A DNA stretch of 64,000 nt from Desulfobacteraceae bacterium (lineage in GTDB: Bacteria > Desulfobacterota > Desulfobacteria > Desulfobacterales > RPRI01): positions 1 through 64,000 of the forward strand of contig JAABQB010000010.1 in assembly GCA_011391695.1 (NCBI GenBank). The letters run 5' to 3'. Each line of letters begins with the position of its first letter. Position 1 is the first letter of the stretch. The translations under genes and the position numbers were made by a program. Below are positions 25,418 to 35,187 of the stretch, in pieces. The notes beneath the pieces were generated by a model that made no database searches, was not told the DNA's origin, and saw only the letters and a list, made by a program, of their open reading frames with translations.

Positions 25418-25522
25418 GGTTCCGGGGTTCAAGGATTCGAGGGTTCAAGGGTCTGTTTTTTGAAGTTCTGACTGGTTTTTTTTCACTTGAATCATTAAAC
25501 CCTTGAATCCTTGAACCCTTAT
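25418..25522. repeat. Inverted GGTTCAAGGATTC repeat pair
   Basis: GGGTTCAAGGATTCGAGGGTTCAAGGG on the left and CCCTTGAATCCTTGAACCC on the right form an inverted pair about 100 bp across between mnmG and the J-protein gene. It is a member of the short dispersed family also seen near 17252, 27467, 30673 and 59648. Confidence 0.65.
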
Positions 25523-25575
25523 TTCTGTTAACAAAATAAGTAAAAAGCTTAAGCCTGTCAAGAAATTTACCCTCA

Positions 25576-27453
25576 TCAGGAACCTTTATAAAAAGCTTTC
25601 ATGGCAATCATAAGCACGGAAACTGCGGCAGGAGTCATACCATCAATTCTTGACGCCTGGCCAAGGGATGCCGGCCTGACAAAACTCAGTTTTTCTTTCA
25701 GTTCATTTGAAAGCCCGTGAACCTTTGAAAAATCAAAGCCTTCCGGAATCTTCATCTTCTCCAGATTCCTGAACTTCTCGATTTCTTTATACTGCCTTTC
25801 AATGTAGCCTTCATATTTTATTCCGATTTCAACCTGTTTTACCACCCTTTTACCGATATTCTCACAACCTCCGGCAAGAGTACCGACAGCACTGTAATCA
25901 AGCTCGTTTCTTTTCAGAAGCTGGTCGAGGTATATTCCGTTGTTTATCGGATTCGTACCCCTGCTCTCAAGAAAGCTGTTTACTTCCTGCGACGGCTTTA
26001 TGACGATACCCTTGATTCGCTTTATTTCATCTTCAATTTGCTTTCTGCGCTCATTCAGATCCTTAAGAGTATCGTCATCAATAAGTCCCAGTTCATGACC
26101 TGACTCCATAAGCCTCAGATCCGCGTTATCTTCACGAAGCATGAGCCTGTATTCCGCCCTTGAAGTAAACATGCGGTATGGCTCCCGCGTTCCTCTTGTT
26201 ACAAGGTCGTCAACCATCACGCCCATATAAGCCTGGGATCTGTCCAGAACAAACGGCGACCTTTTTTGTACCATGCAGGCGGCGTTTATTCCTGCCCACA
26301 TACCTTGGGCTGCCGCCTCTTCATAACCCGAAGTTCCGTTTATCTGTCCTGCCAGAAAAAGCCCGGAAATAATCTTTGTTTCAAGGGTCTGTTTAAGCTG
26401 AACAGGATTAATGTAATCATATTCAATGGCATAAGCAGGCCTGATGATCTCCGCCTCTTCAAGCCCTTCCACGGATCGTACAAGCTGGATCTGCACTTCC
26501 ATGGGGAGACTGTTGCCCAGTCCGCTTGCATATATCTCATCGGTGTCAAGGCCCTCAGGCTCAAGAATTACATGGTGAGTCTCCCTTTCAGGAAATTTCA
26601 CGACCTTGTCTTCAAACGACGGGCAGTATCTTGCTGAAACCCCTTTTATGACACCGCCGTATAAGGCTGAACGGTCAAGATTCTCCAGGACTATTCTGCG
26701 GCTTTTTTCACTTGTATGGCCCATGTAACTCGGCAACTGCGGCAGTGAAATGCTCTTTGTGAAAAGGGAAAACGGTGTTGGGTCGCATTCGGAATCCTGC
26801 CGGGAGAACGCTTCAAAATCTATGCTCGATTTCTTTAATCTCGGTGGGGTGCCGGTCTTCATTCTACCGAGAGCAAAACCGAGTTCCTTCAAATGTATCG
26901 GAAGACCGTAGGAGGCAAATTCGCCCGCCCTTCCAGCTTTCATGGAATTAAAACCGATATGGATCAGCCCGCTTAAAAAAGTTCCCGTTGCGAGCAGAAC
27001 CGTCTTTGCCTGATATCCAAAACCGGTGCAATCTTCAATGCCGGCGATTTTTCCGCCTTCAACAACAAGGCGCTCAACCATGGCCTGTTTCAAATCGAGA
27101 TTCGACTGCTTTTCAACAACAGCCTTCATGGCAATGTGGTAACGTGATTTATCATTCTGTGTTCTGGATGAATGAACAGCAGGTCCTTTTTTTGTATTAA
27201 GTGTTCTGTACTGGATAGCGGTTTTATCTGCAATTTTTGCCATTTCGCCGCCAAGAGCATCTATCTCTTTTACGAGTTGTCCCTTTGCCATGCCTCCGAT
27301 AGAAGGGCTGCAAGGCATGGCGGCAAGCTTGTCGAGATCAATTGCTACAAGAAGGACGCTGCACCCCATTCTTGCTGCGGCAAGAGCCGCCTCACACCCG
27401 GCATGGCCCGCTCCAACTACAATAAAGTCATAATATTTCTGATAAACACCCAT
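25576..27453 (-). CDS. mnmG: tRNA uridine-5-carboxymethylaminomethyl modification enzyme MnmG
   Basis: A 625-residue FAD-dependent enzyme that, with MnmE, modifies U34 of certain tRNAs. The dinucleotide fold [21 protein letters not shown], the two family cysteine segments including [11 protein letters not shown], the [16 protein letters not shown] block and the C-terminal helical domain are all in place. Length matches bacterial MnmG (about 620-630). A purine-rich GGTGGGGAG precedes the ATG. No MnmE or RsmG gene is adjacent, unlike in many genomes. Confidence 0.96.
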   Translation of the reverse strand: MGVYQKYYDFIVVGAGHAGCEAALAAARMGCSVLLVAIDLDKLAAMPCSPSIGGMAKGQLVKEIDALGGEMAKIADKTAIQYRTLNTKKGPAVHSSRTQNDKSRYHIAMKAVVEKQSNLDLKQAMVERLVVEGGKIAGIEDCTGFGYQAKTVLLATGTFLSGLIHIGFNSMKAGRAGEFASYGLPIHLKELGFALGRMKTGTPPRLKKSSIDFEAFSRQDSECDPTPFSLFTKSISLPQLPSYMGHTSEKSRRIVLENLDRSALYGGVIKGVSARYCPSFEDKVVKFPERETHHVILEPEGLDTDEIYASGLGNSLPMEVQIQLVRSVEGLEEAEIIRPAYAIEYDYINPVQLKQTLETKIISGLFLAGQINGTSGYEEAAAQGMWAGINAACMVQKRSPFVLDRSQAYMGVMVDDLVTRGTREPYRMFTSRAEYRLMLREDNADLRLMESGHELGLIDDDTLKDLNERRKQIEDEIKRIKGIVIKPSQEVNSFLESRGTNPINNGIYLDQLLKRNELDYSAVGTLAGGCENIGKRVVKQVEIGIKYEGYIERQYKEIEKFRNLEKMKIPEGFDFSKVHGLSNELKEKLSFVRPASLGQASRIDGMTPAAVSVLMIAMKAFYKGS

Positions 27454-27571
27454 TTCTCCCCACCTGACAATCCCGAACCCTTGAACCCTTCACCTAAATA
27501 ATTCGCCTTCCATTTTCGACCCGTGTTGTATATAATTGTATCCGAATTAAATCAAGACAGGATGAGGTTTT

Positions 27572-28483
27572 ATGAAAAACAGGTTTTACGACCTAAATAC
27601 CTATTTCAGAAATATTTTCGGATGCAGGGTTCAGAAGATAACGGTCGATGCCGGGCTGAACTGCCCGAACAGGGATGGAACTATTTCAGAACACGGATGC
27701 ATTTACTGCAATTCAAAGGGGTCGGGGACCGGCGCTCATGCGAGAGGACTCTCGGTGACGAAACAGATTGTTTCCGGGAAATCAGCTCTTTCCAGAAGAT
27801 ACGGCGCGAAAAAGTTTATTGCCTACTTTCAATCGTTTTCAAATACTTATGCTCCTTATGACGAGTTGAAAAATCTGTATGATGAAGCACTCTCTGTTGA
27901 AGATATAGTTGGTCTTTCAATAGGAACAAGACCGGACTGCATTAACGAGCCTGTTTTAAATCTTCTTCAAAACTATTCTAAAGATTATCTTGTATGGATG
28001 GAGTACGGCCTCCAGTCAGCCAATGATTCGACGCTTATTTTAATAAACAGGGGGCATGATTTTGAATGCTTCAGGAAAGCCGTTGAATTGACAAAAGGCC
28101 GTAATATAAAAATCTGTGCCCATGTGATTCTCGGCCTTCCCGGAGAAGAAAAAAGCTGGATGCTTGAAACGGCAAAAGCTGTTGGAGCTCTTAAAATAGA
28201 CGGCATTAAAATTCATCTTCTCTATGTGGTAAAGGGCACAAAAATGGAAGAGATGTATCAAAATGGCAGTTTCAGATGTCTTGAACAGGAAGAATACTGC
28301 GAAATAGTCTGCGATTTCCTGGAACTTCTTCCTGAAGAAATGGTTATCCAGCGGCTGACGGGTGACCCGCACCGGGATGAGCTTGTTGCCCCGATGTGGG
28401 CTCTTGAAAAAGCAAAAACCCTTTCCCTCATAAAAAACACCCTCGAAAAGAGGGATTCCCGGCAGGGGAAATTTGCTTTCTGA
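27572..28483 (+). CDS. TIGR01212/YhcC family radical SAM protein
   Basis: A 303-residue radical SAM enzyme. The cluster motif is CPNRDGTISEHGCIYC, an insertion-bearing form of CxxxCxxC typical of the YhcC family. FNTLYEKKF-like start (FYDLNTYFRNIFGCRVQKITVDAGLNCPNRDG), IGTRPDC, and the C-terminal RLTGDPHRDELVAPMWALEK are also family features. The enzyme is of unsettled function, often suggested to act on tRNA or to be a methylthiotransferase relative. It is transcribed divergently from mnmG and is followed by an FmdB zinc-ribbon gene. Confidence 0.9.
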   Translation: MKNRFYDLNTYFRNIFGCRVQKITVDAGLNCPNRDGTISEHGCIYCNSKGSGTGAHARGLSVTKQIVSGKSALSRRYGAKKFIAYFQSFSNTYAPYDELKNLYDEALSVEDIVGLSIGTRPDCINEPVLNLLQNYSKDYLVWMEYGLQSANDSTLILINRGHDFECFRKAVELTKGRNIKICAHVILGLPGEEKSWMLETAKAVGALKIDGIKIHLLYVVKGTKMEEMYQNGSFRCLEQEEYCEIVCDFLELLPEEMVIQRLTGDPHRDELVAPMWALEKAKTLSLIKNTLEKRDSRQGKFAF

Positions 28484-28628
28484 TCCCGCATCGTTATCAT
28501 GTTGACAGTCAGGTAAAAACAAACTAAATTTCATGAAAATCGACCCGGCTGATCTGTCTTGCCAATTCGGGACCTCTTAAAAACAAAGATCTCAATCAAT
28601 CAAGTTGAATCGATAAAAGGAGGAAACC

Positions 28629-28793
28629 ATGCCTACATATGAATTTGTCTGTGAAAAATGTAAAAAGCCCTTTACCTTGATTCTATCCATTTCGGAGTAC
28701 GTAAAAGGGAAAACCAAGTGCCCGAAATGCAAAGGCGGCAAAGTAAAACAACAGATAAGCTCCTTTCAAACAAAGACCTCAAAAAAAAGCTGA
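28629..28793 (+). CDS. FmdB-type small zinc-ribbon protein (not in ORF track)
   Basis: A 54-residue protein starting MPTYEFVCEKCKKPFTL with a second pair CPKC, the CxxC...CxxC zinc ribbon of the FmdB/CxxC_CxxC_SSSS regulatory protein family. It ends in a Ser/Lys tail (SSFQTKTSKKS), as family members do. AAAGGAGGAAACC gives a strong ribosome binding site. It lies 145 bp after the radical SAM gene and 83 bp before dppA. Function of the family is unsettled (putative regulators). It is below the ORF track's length cut-off. Confidence 0.88.
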   Translation: MPTYEFVCEKCKKPFTLILSISEYVKGKTKCPKCKGGKVKQQISSFQTKTSKKS

Positions 28794-28810
28794 TAATTTT
28801 TGCATTTAAC

Positions 28811-28826
28811 AGGCATACGTATTGCA
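28811..28826 (+). promoter_or_regulatory. Predicted sigma-54 promoter for dpp operon
   Basis: AGGCATACGTATTGCA has GG and GC separated by 10 bases with GGCA and TTGCA half-sites, matching the -24/-12 consensus well. Its downstream end lies about 50 bases before the dppA start codon. No sigma-54 activator gene is adjacent. Confidence 0.55.
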
Positions 28827-28876
28827 AATAATGTTGCTTTAAAAAACCTTAACAACAAAAGGGAGGAAAAAAGACA

Positions 28877-30472
28877 ATGAAACGACTTAAGCTTCTTATG
28901 ATGTTGTGCGCAATTGTGGCCATTTCACTGGCAGGAGTAAATGCCGATGCCAAAACATGCGTTTTTTGCTCGGAGGGCAGCCCTGAAGGTTTTAACCCGG
29001 CTTTTTATACGGCCGGAACCACGTTTGATGCCTCTTCAAGGCCGATTTTCGACCGCCTGGTTCTTTTTGAACTCGGCACAACAAAAACAATCCCCGGGCT
29101 TGCTGAAAAATGGACCATATCGCCTGATGGAAAAACATACACTTTTCACCTGCGTAAGGGCGTAAAATTCCATACCAAGAGTAATTACACCCCGACACGT
29201 GATTTTAACGCCGATGATGTTGTTTTTACCTTCGAGCGTCAGCGCGATAAGAACCATCCCTATCACAAAGTGTCAGGCGGAAATTATGAATATTTTATCT
29301 CGACCGGAATGGCGGCGCTTATTCAAAGCATAGAAAAGAAAGATGACTACACCGTGGTATTCAACCTGTTAAAACCTGATGCTCCTTTTATCGCAAACAT
29401 CGCAATGGATTTCGCATCCATTTTCTCGGCCGAGTATGCTGATAAAATGATGAAGGCCGGAACACCTCAGGAAGTCGATCTGAATCCTGTTGGAACTGGG
29501 CCCTATGTGCTGGTCCAGTACCAGAAGGACTCCATTATCCGCTACGAGTCTCATAAACAGTATTGGAGGGGCCCTGCAAAGATAGACAAGCTTGTTTATT
29601 CCATTACACCTGACGCCTCTGTGCGATATGCAAAGCTCAAAGCCGGGGAATGTCATGTGATGCCCTATCCTAATCCGGCAGACCTTGCACAGATGGCCAA
29701 AGAAAAGGATATCAAGCTGATGCAGATGGAAGGTCTGAATGTGGGCTATCTCGCGTTTAACACAGAAAAGAAACCTTTTGATAATGTAAAAGTGCGCCAG
29801 GCGCTTAGCATGGCGGTAAACAAACAGGCCATAATTGATGCTGTATTCCAGGGCGCCGGGAAGATAGCCAAAAATCCGATTCCACCCACAATCTGGTCAT
29901 ATAACGATAAAGTAAAAGATTATTCCTATGACCCGGTTGCAGCAAAAAAGCTTCTTGCTGAGGCCGGTTTTCCAAATGGTTTTGAAACCGATATCTGGGC
30001 AATGCCTGTTCAGCGCCCGTATAATCCGAATGCACGGCGCATGGCTGAAATAATCCAGGCCGACTGGGATAAAATCGGTGTTAAAGCCAAGATTGTAACC
30101 TACGAATGGGGCGAATATCTGAAACGCTCGAAAGAAGGCGAACACCAGACACTTCTGCTCGGATGGACCGGCGACAACGGCGACCCGGATAATTTTCTGG
30201 CTGTCCTTCTCGGTTGTGATGCTGTTGGCAGCGCAAACCGCGCACGCTGGTGCTACAAGCCTTTCGATGATCTTTTAAAGCAGGCCAAAATAACCTCGGA
30301 TGTGGCCGAACGGACCCGGTTGTACGAGAAAGCCCAGGTTATTTTCAAAGAGCAGGCTCCCTGGATCACCATTGCCCATTCCGTAGTTTTCAAGCCGATG
30401 CGCAATGAAGTAGTCAATTTTAAAATCGATCCTTTCGGTGGCCACGTATTCTATGGAGTTGACATAAAGTAA
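28877..30472 (+). CDS. dppA: Periplasmic peptide-binding protein, DppA-like
   Basis: A 531-residue SBP_bac_5 protein for dipeptide or oligopeptide uptake. A Sec signal peptide (residues 1 to about 25, ending NADAK) precedes KTCVFCSEGSPEGFNPAFYTAGTTFDASSRPIFDRLV, very like the DppA N-terminus. YLAFNTEKKPFDNVKVRQALSMAVNK and the C-terminal FKPMRNEVVNFKIDPFGGHVFYGVDIK are also typical of DppA. A GGGAGGA ribosome binding site precedes the ATG. It heads a five-gene transporter unit behind a -24/-12-like promoter. Confidence 0.94.
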   Translation: MKRLKLLMMLCAIVAISLAGVNADAKTCVFCSEGSPEGFNPAFYTAGTTFDASSRPIFDRLVLFELGTTKTIPGLAEKWTISPDGKTYTFHLRKGVKFHTKSNYTPTRDFNADDVVFTFERQRDKNHPYHKVSGGNYEYFISTGMAALIQSIEKKDDYTVVFNLLKPDAPFIANIAMDFASIFSAEYADKMMKAGTPQEVDLNPVGTGPYVLVQYQKDSIIRYESHKQYWRGPAKIDKLVYSITPDASVRYAKLKAGECHVMPYPNPADLAQMAKEKDIKLMQMEGLNVGYLAFNTEKKPFDNVKVRQALSMAVNKQAIIDAVFQGAGKIAKNPIPPTIWSYNDKVKDYSYDPVAAKKLLAEAGFPNGFETDIWAMPVQRPYNPNARRMAEIIQADWDKIGVKAKIVTYEWGEYLKRSKEGEHQTLLLGWTGDNGDPDNFLAVLLGCDAVGSANRARWCYKPFDDLLKQAKITSDVAERTRLYEKAQVIFKEQAPWITIAHSVVFKPMRNEVVNFKIDPFGGHVFYGVDIK

Positions 30473-30475
30473 TTA

Positions 30476-30617
30476 GTTTCCATCTGGAAATGGCTCTTTT
30501 GTGCGATCTCTGTGTCAATCTGCGGGATTTCTTGTGCGACGTACAATGCGTATGTCTCCGCGCAATCCCTTGATTTCCTCGAGCTTGCCCAAAGTTGCCT
30601 ATTTCCAGATTGGAAAC
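30476..30617. mobile_element. 142-bp MITE-like element with TTTCCA terminal repeats
   Basis: GTTTCCATCTGGAAAT (30476-30491) and ATTTCCAGATTGGAAAC (30601-30617) are inverted copies differing by one base. They enclose 109 bp of non-coding DNA between dppA and dppB. The element is absent from other dpp junctions, suggesting insertion within the operon. Confidence 0.65.
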
Positions 30618-30728
30618 GACGGCTTCAGGGATATGGGGGGACATTGAGTCATGCAAGAGTTATATCACTTGGCCCCTTGACCCCTCGAATCCTTGAACCC
30701 TTTTTTTAGCCCCTCAAGCCAACGGAAT

Positions 30729-31739
30729 ATGATAAAATTTCTCTTAAGACGCATTGCAATGATCATTCCGACATTTATAGGCATGACGCTGCTGACGTTT
30801 GCCCTGATTCACCTGGTTCCCGGAGATCCCGTGGAGCTGATTGCAGGCGAACGGGGAATCACTCCGGAGCGTCACGCGCTCCTGCGGGCGGAACTGGGAT
30901 TGGACAAACCTCTTATAGTACAGTACGGAAATTATGTCTGGGACATTTCCCACGGGAACCTTGGCAAGTCAATCATTACCAAGCAGCCGGTATTTAAAGA
31001 ATTTATTACTCTTTTCCCGGCAACAATGGAGCTGTCATTTTTTGCGATGATTTTTGCGATAACCTTGGGGCTTCCGGCGGGCATTATTGCAAGCGTCAAA
31101 CGCGGTTCTTTTTTTGACCATTCCGTGATGGGGCTTTCGCTTGCAGGCTACTCCATGCCTATTTTCTGGTGGGGTCTGCTGATGATCCTGTTTTTCTCCG
31201 TTTTTCTCGGCTGGACCCCGGTTTCAGGGCGGTTATCGGCCCTTTTCTGGATTGACGCCGATACGGGCTTCATGCTGATAGATTCCCTGAAATCTGATGA
31301 AAAGGGAACTTTTGTGTCCGCAGTACGCCATTTAATCCTTCCTTCCATAGTTCTTGGCACAATACCTCTGGCGGTAATTGCACGAATGACACGGTCAGCA
31401 ATGCTCGAAGTGCTTACGGAAGATTATGTGCGCACTGCACGGGCCAAAGGCCTGGCTCCGTTCCGCGTAATCATGATACATGCTCTGCGCAATGCACTGA
31501 TTCCGGTAATCACGGTTATAGGTCTTCAGACCGGAGTGCTTCTCGCCGGCGCAATTCTGACTGAAACAATTTTCGCCTGGCCGGGCGTGGGCAAGTGGAT
31601 AGTAGAATCAATCAACCGCCGCGATTACCCGGCTGTACAGGGAGGCATTCTGCTTATTTCAAGCCTGGTCATCCTTGTCAATCTGGGAGTCGACATGCTC
31701 TATGGTGTCGTCAATCCCCGAATCCGTCACAATAAGTAG
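30729..31739 (+). CDS. dppB: Peptide ABC transporter permease DppB
   Basis: Inner-membrane permease with six predicted segments. It begins MIKFLLRRIAMIIPTFIGMTLLTFALIHLVPGDP, the classic DppB/OppB start, and has the EAA loop DYVRTARAKGLAPFRVIMIHALRNALIPV. I start it at ATG 30729; the track's TTG lies in a dispersed GAATCCTTGAACCC repeat. The 256-bp gap from dppA is unusually long for this operon and is filled by a MITE-like element and that repeat. Confidence 0.94.
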   Translation: MIKFLLRRIAMIIPTFIGMTLLTFALIHLVPGDPVELIAGERGITPERHALLRAELGLDKPLIVQYGNYVWDISHGNLGKSIITKQPVFKEFITLFPATMELSFFAMIFAITLGLPAGIIASVKRGSFFDHSVMGLSLAGYSMPIFWWGLLMILFFSVFLGWTPVSGRLSALFWIDADTGFMLIDSLKSDEKGTFVSAVRHLILPSIVLGTIPLAVIARMTRSAMLEVLTEDYVRTARAKGLAPFRVIMIHALRNALIPVITVIGLQTGVLLAGAILTETIFAWPGVGKWIVESINRRDYPAVQGGILLISSLVILVNLGVDMLYGVVNPRIRHNK

Positions 31740-31748
31740 CAGGCAGAC

Positions 31749-32648
31749 ATGTCAGAATCTCTTCCCATAGATAACCATTCATCAGCCCCGATACACCCCG
31801 TTAAAGAATTCTGGCTCTATTTCTGCGAAAACAAAGGGGCGCTGGTCGGTTTATGCTTTATCGTCTTTATTGTTTTTGTGGCTTTGATGGCCCACTATAT
31901 TGCGCCCCACGGTCCGTTCGAGCAATATCGAGATGCAATCCTCACTCCCCCGGCCTGGATGGAGGGCGGCACATGGACATATCCGCTGGGAACTGATGAT
32001 GTTGGACGGGATATGCTTTCCAGGCTTATCCACGGGGCACGCCTGAGTCTTCTCGTCGGTGCGATAGTGGTGACAATTTCCCTTGCGGCGGGCATTCTGC
32101 TTGGAATCGTATCGGGCTATGTCGGTGGATATCTCGAGACAATGATTATGCGCCTCATGGATATCATGCTGGCATTGCCCAGCCTGCTCCTTGCCATGGC
32201 CATAGTAACAATACTCGGTCCAAGTCTAAAAAACGCCATTCTGGCCATCGCAGTCGTTATACTCCCCCATTACGTCCGCCTGACCCGGGCCGCGGTAATC
32301 ACCGAAAAAGCCAAAGATTATGTCACGGCATCGAGAGTATGCGGGGCACGGGCTTTACGCCTGATGTTTATAGTGATTCTCCCCAATTGCATGGCGCCCC
32401 TTATCGTTCAGGCCACTCTTAGCTTTTCGACGGCGATTCTTGATGCCGCGGCGCTCGGCTTTCTCGGCATGGGAGCGCAGCCGCCCATACCGGAGTGGGG
32501 TGCAATGCTCGCCAATGCACTCCAGTTTGTCCAGCGCGCATGGTGGGTTGTTACTTTTCCGGGGCTGGCAATATTTTTTACCGTGCTCGCGTTCAACCTC
32601 GCGGGCGACGGACTTCGGGATGCTTTAGACCCTAAATTGAAACGATAA
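31749..32648 (+). CDS. dppC: Peptide ABC transporter permease DppC
   Basis: A 299-residue partner permease. The N-terminal OppC_N segment ([41 protein letters not shown]) is followed by the transport domain with EAA motif [31 protein letters not shown], ending in [14 protein letters not shown]. Nine bases separate it from dppB, and its last base overlaps the first of dppD. Together with DppB it forms the translocation channel. Confidence 0.95.
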   Translation: MSESLPIDNHSSAPIHPVKEFWLYFCENKGALVGLCFIVFIVFVALMAHYIAPHGPFEQYRDAILTPPAWMEGGTWTYPLGTDDVGRDMLSRLIHGARLSLLVGAIVVTISLAAGILLGIVSGYVGGYLETMIMRLMDIMLALPSLLLAMAIVTILGPSLKNAILAIAVVILPHYVRLTRAAVITEKAKDYVTASRVCGARALRLMFIVILPNCMAPLIVQATLSFSTAILDAAALGFLGMGAQPPIPEWGAMLANALQFVQRAWWVVTFPGLAIFFTVLAFNLAGDGLRDALDPKLKR

Positions 32649-33610
32649 TGAATCTTCTTGAAATAGAAAACCTGTCTGTTGACTTTTCCGGCTTTATGGC
32701 CGTTGATGATTTTAACCTGACCATCGGGGAAGGCGAGGTGGTAGGAATCGTCGGTGAATCCGGTTCAGGGAAAAGTGTTGCCCAGCTTGCGCTGATGGGA
32801 CTGATCCCCTATCCCGGCAAGGTTTCAGCAAAAAAACTTCTCTTCAGGGGCAATGATCTTCTTCACATATCTCCCGGCAAACGCCGCGAAGTCGCCGGGA
32901 AGGAAATCGCCATGATCTTTCAGGAGCCCATGACGAGCCTGAATCCATGTTTTACGGCGGGCTACCAGATTATGGAAACATTGAAAGTTCACGAAGGAGG
33001 CAACAAGGCATTGCGTCAAAAACGTACCGTCGAGTTGCTGGAACAGGTCGGCATCCCAACGCCAAGGGAGCGAATCAACAGCTTTCCCCATCAGCTCTCG
33101 GGCGGAATGAACCAACGGGTGATGATAGCCATGTCTATCGCCTGTAATCCGCGCCTGCTGATCGCCGATGAACCTACCACGGCGTTGGATGTAACGATTC
33201 AGGCACAGATACTTGACCTGTTGCTCGACCTGCAACGGAAAAAACAGATGGCGCTCATATTGATCACCCATGATATGGCGGTTATTGCCGAAACGGTTGA
33301 GCATGTTGTCGTAATGTATGCCGGGCAGATTATGGAAAAGCGTTCCGTCGATGAATTATTTTCCAACCCGCGCCATCCTTATACGGCGGCTTTGCTTGAT
33401 GCGCTGCCTGAAAGAAGCCGGGGTTTGAAGCGCCTGCCGACTATTCCCGGAGTTGTTCCGGGGCGGTATGACGTCATTTCGGGCTGTATTTTCAACCCCC
33501 GCTGCAATCACGCAGCTCCTGTTTGCAAGACAGAAAAGCCGTTACTTCTACAGGATAGCGCCGGAGCGGTGCGTTGTCATTTTCCTCTTGCAAAGGAAGC
33601 GCATCAATGA
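32648..33610 (+). CDS. dppD: Peptide ABC transporter ATPase DppD
   Basis: A 320-residue ABC ATPase: [34 protein letters not shown] and [14 protein letters not shown], then the oligopeptide-transporter C-terminal extension with cysteines ([20 protein letters not shown]) that in this family may hold an Fe-S cluster. It overlaps dppC by one base and dppF by four, showing tight translational coupling. Confidence 0.95.
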   Translation: MNLLEIENLSVDFSGFMAVDDFNLTIGEGEVVGIVGESGSGKSVAQLALMGLIPYPGKVSAKKLLFRGNDLLHISPGKRREVAGKEIAMIFQEPMTSLNPCFTAGYQIMETLKVHEGGNKALRQKRTVELLEQVGIPTPRERINSFPHQLSGGMNQRVMIAMSIACNPRLLIADEPTTALDVTIQAQILDLLLDLQRKKQMALILITHDMAVIAETVEHVVVMYAGQIMEKRSVDELFSNPRHPYTAALLDALPERSRGLKRLPTIPGVVPGRYDVISGCIFNPRCNHAAPVCKTEKPLLLQDSAGAVRCHFPLAKEAHQ

Positions 33611-34596
33611 ACAACGAAGCAATAATAACTGCAAGTGACCTGAAACGGCATTATAAAATCCGCACGGGAGGTTTTTTTTCAAAGCCTTCTTTACTGAAGG
33701 CGCTCGATGGCGTGTCGTTTACTATAAACGGAGGCAAAACACTTGCAGTAGTGGGTGAATCGGGATGCGGCAAAACGACTCTTGCACGGCTTGTAACAAT
33801 GATAGAGCAGCCGACATCAGGCTGCCTTGAAATCAATGGAATCAGCGGAACAACCAGAAGTGAACGCGAAAAGAGAGAATTGCACAAACTTGTGCAGATC
33901 GTTTTTCAAGATCCGTACGGATCACTCAATCCGCGCAAAAAAATAGGAGCGATTCTTGAAGAACCGCTCATAATCAATACCGCTCTTACTGCCTCCGAGC
34001 GCCATGAAGCCGCCCGCGAAATGCTGGCCAAAGTCGGCCTGACCCGTGAACAGTACAACCGCTATCCTCATATGTTTTCAGGCGGCCAGCGCCAGCGCAT
34101 CGCGATTGCGCGCGCCCTGATGCTTAAGCCAGCTCTCGTGGTTGCCGACGAGCCGGTATCCGCACTCGACGTATCGGTTCAGGCCCAGGCGCTTAACCTG
34201 CTCAAGGATCTGCAGGATGAAATGAATCTCGCATATCTTTTTATATCCCACGATCTCGGAGTTGTTCGGCATATATCGGATGATCTGCTGGTGATGTATC
34301 TCGGAAGCCCGGTGGAGCAGGGGAGAAAAACGGATATTTTCAGAATGCCGATCCATCCCTATACCCGTGCTCTGATGGGCTCCATACCCAGCGTTAATAA
34401 AAATATGCGAAGGAAGCGTGTCCGGCTGACCGGCGAGATTCCATCCCCGTTAAATCCACCTTCAGGTTGCGCTTTTCACAAACGCTGCGTCTTCATGAGC
34501 GAGGTTTGTACTGTCCAAAGGCCTGAACTCAGGCTGGTCGAGGATAGGCTGGCTGCATGTCACCATGCTGAAAAAGTCGCCGCAATACCCTTCTGA
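33607..34596 (+). CDS. dppF: Peptide ABC transporter ATPase DppF
   Basis: Second ATPase of the importer: [39 protein letters not shown] and [14 protein letters not shown], with the oligo-HPY C-terminus ([24 protein letters not shown]). I start at the ATG overlapping the dppD stop (ATGA at 33607), which begins MNNEAII, rather than the track's upstream ATG inside dppD. It ends the operon; no terminator hairpin is obvious downstream. Confidence 0.95.
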   Translation: MNNEAIITASDLKRHYKIRTGGFFSKPSLLKALDGVSFTINGGKTLAVVGESGCGKTTLARLVTMIEQPTSGCLEINGISGTTRSEREKRELHKLVQIVFQDPYGSLNPRKKIGAILEEPLIINTALTASERHEAAREMLAKVGLTREQYNRYPHMFSGGQRQRIAIARALMLKPALVVADEPVSALDVSVQAQALNLLKDLQDEMNLAYLFISHDLGVVRHISDDLLVMYLGSPVEQGRKTDIFRMPIHPYTRALMGSIPSVNKNMRRKRVRLTGEIPSPLNPPSGCAFHKRCVFMSEVCTVQRPELRLVEDRLAACHHAEKVAAIPF

Positions 34597-34767
34597 TAAT
34601 AGACTTGTTTTATATAAGTGTTTAATAATAATTGATTGATTTTATATAAATATTGAAATAGATAATAGGTAATTCGATGTACAGCTTTTTCCGAGAACCG
34701 CATATTAAATATTACGCGCATTAATTGTTCGGCAACAGAGATTCATATCGAAAAGGAGATTTGACGG

Positions 34768-35166
34768 ATGAAGGCAACAAAACAATTTGGGGATTTTCTG
34801 AAAGTGATACTTGCATTGGCCTTTCTTTCTGCAGTATGGGGCTGTGCTTCAACCGGCGAATTTCGTGGTCAAGGAACAGCGGCGAACGTAACTCTTGAAA
34901 AGAAAAACTATAGAATCATAAAAGTTGCAGCCAAGGGAGAGAGCAGCGGATTCAAACTTCTTGGATTCATTCCTTTTGCAAGCCCGACGTACGCTGAGGC
35001 AAAGGAATCACTTTATGAATCTATAAGCCAGCCGTTGGAAGGTCGTGCAATCGCTCTTGTAAATCAAACTGAAGATCGCTCATATATGTATTTCATCCTG
35101 TTTTCCATTCCAAAGATTACACTTACAGCTGACATCATTGAGTATCTCGATGAAACAGGAAAGTAG
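34768..35166 (+). CDS. Small putative lipoprotein of unknown function
   Basis: A 132-residue protein with an N-terminal hydrophobic stretch ending AVWGC, a plausible lipobox with Cys at about residue 27. The mature part contains TLEKKNYRIIKVAAKGESSGFKLLGFIPFASPTYAEAKESLYES, a pattern found in small exported proteins of unknown function (DUF6567-like by memory, not checked). Signal and length suggest an outer-membrane or periplasmic lipoprotein. AAAAGGAG lies upstream of the ATG. It converges with metG. Confidence 0.65.
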   Translation: MKATKQFGDFLKVILALAFLSAVWGCASTGEFRGQGTAANVTLEKKNYRIIKVAAKGESSGFKLLGFIPFASPTYAEAKESLYESISQPLEGRAIALVNQTEDRSYMYFILFSIPKITLTADIIEYLDETGK

Positions 35167-35187
35167 CTTTGAAGCAAAACGCAAGAA

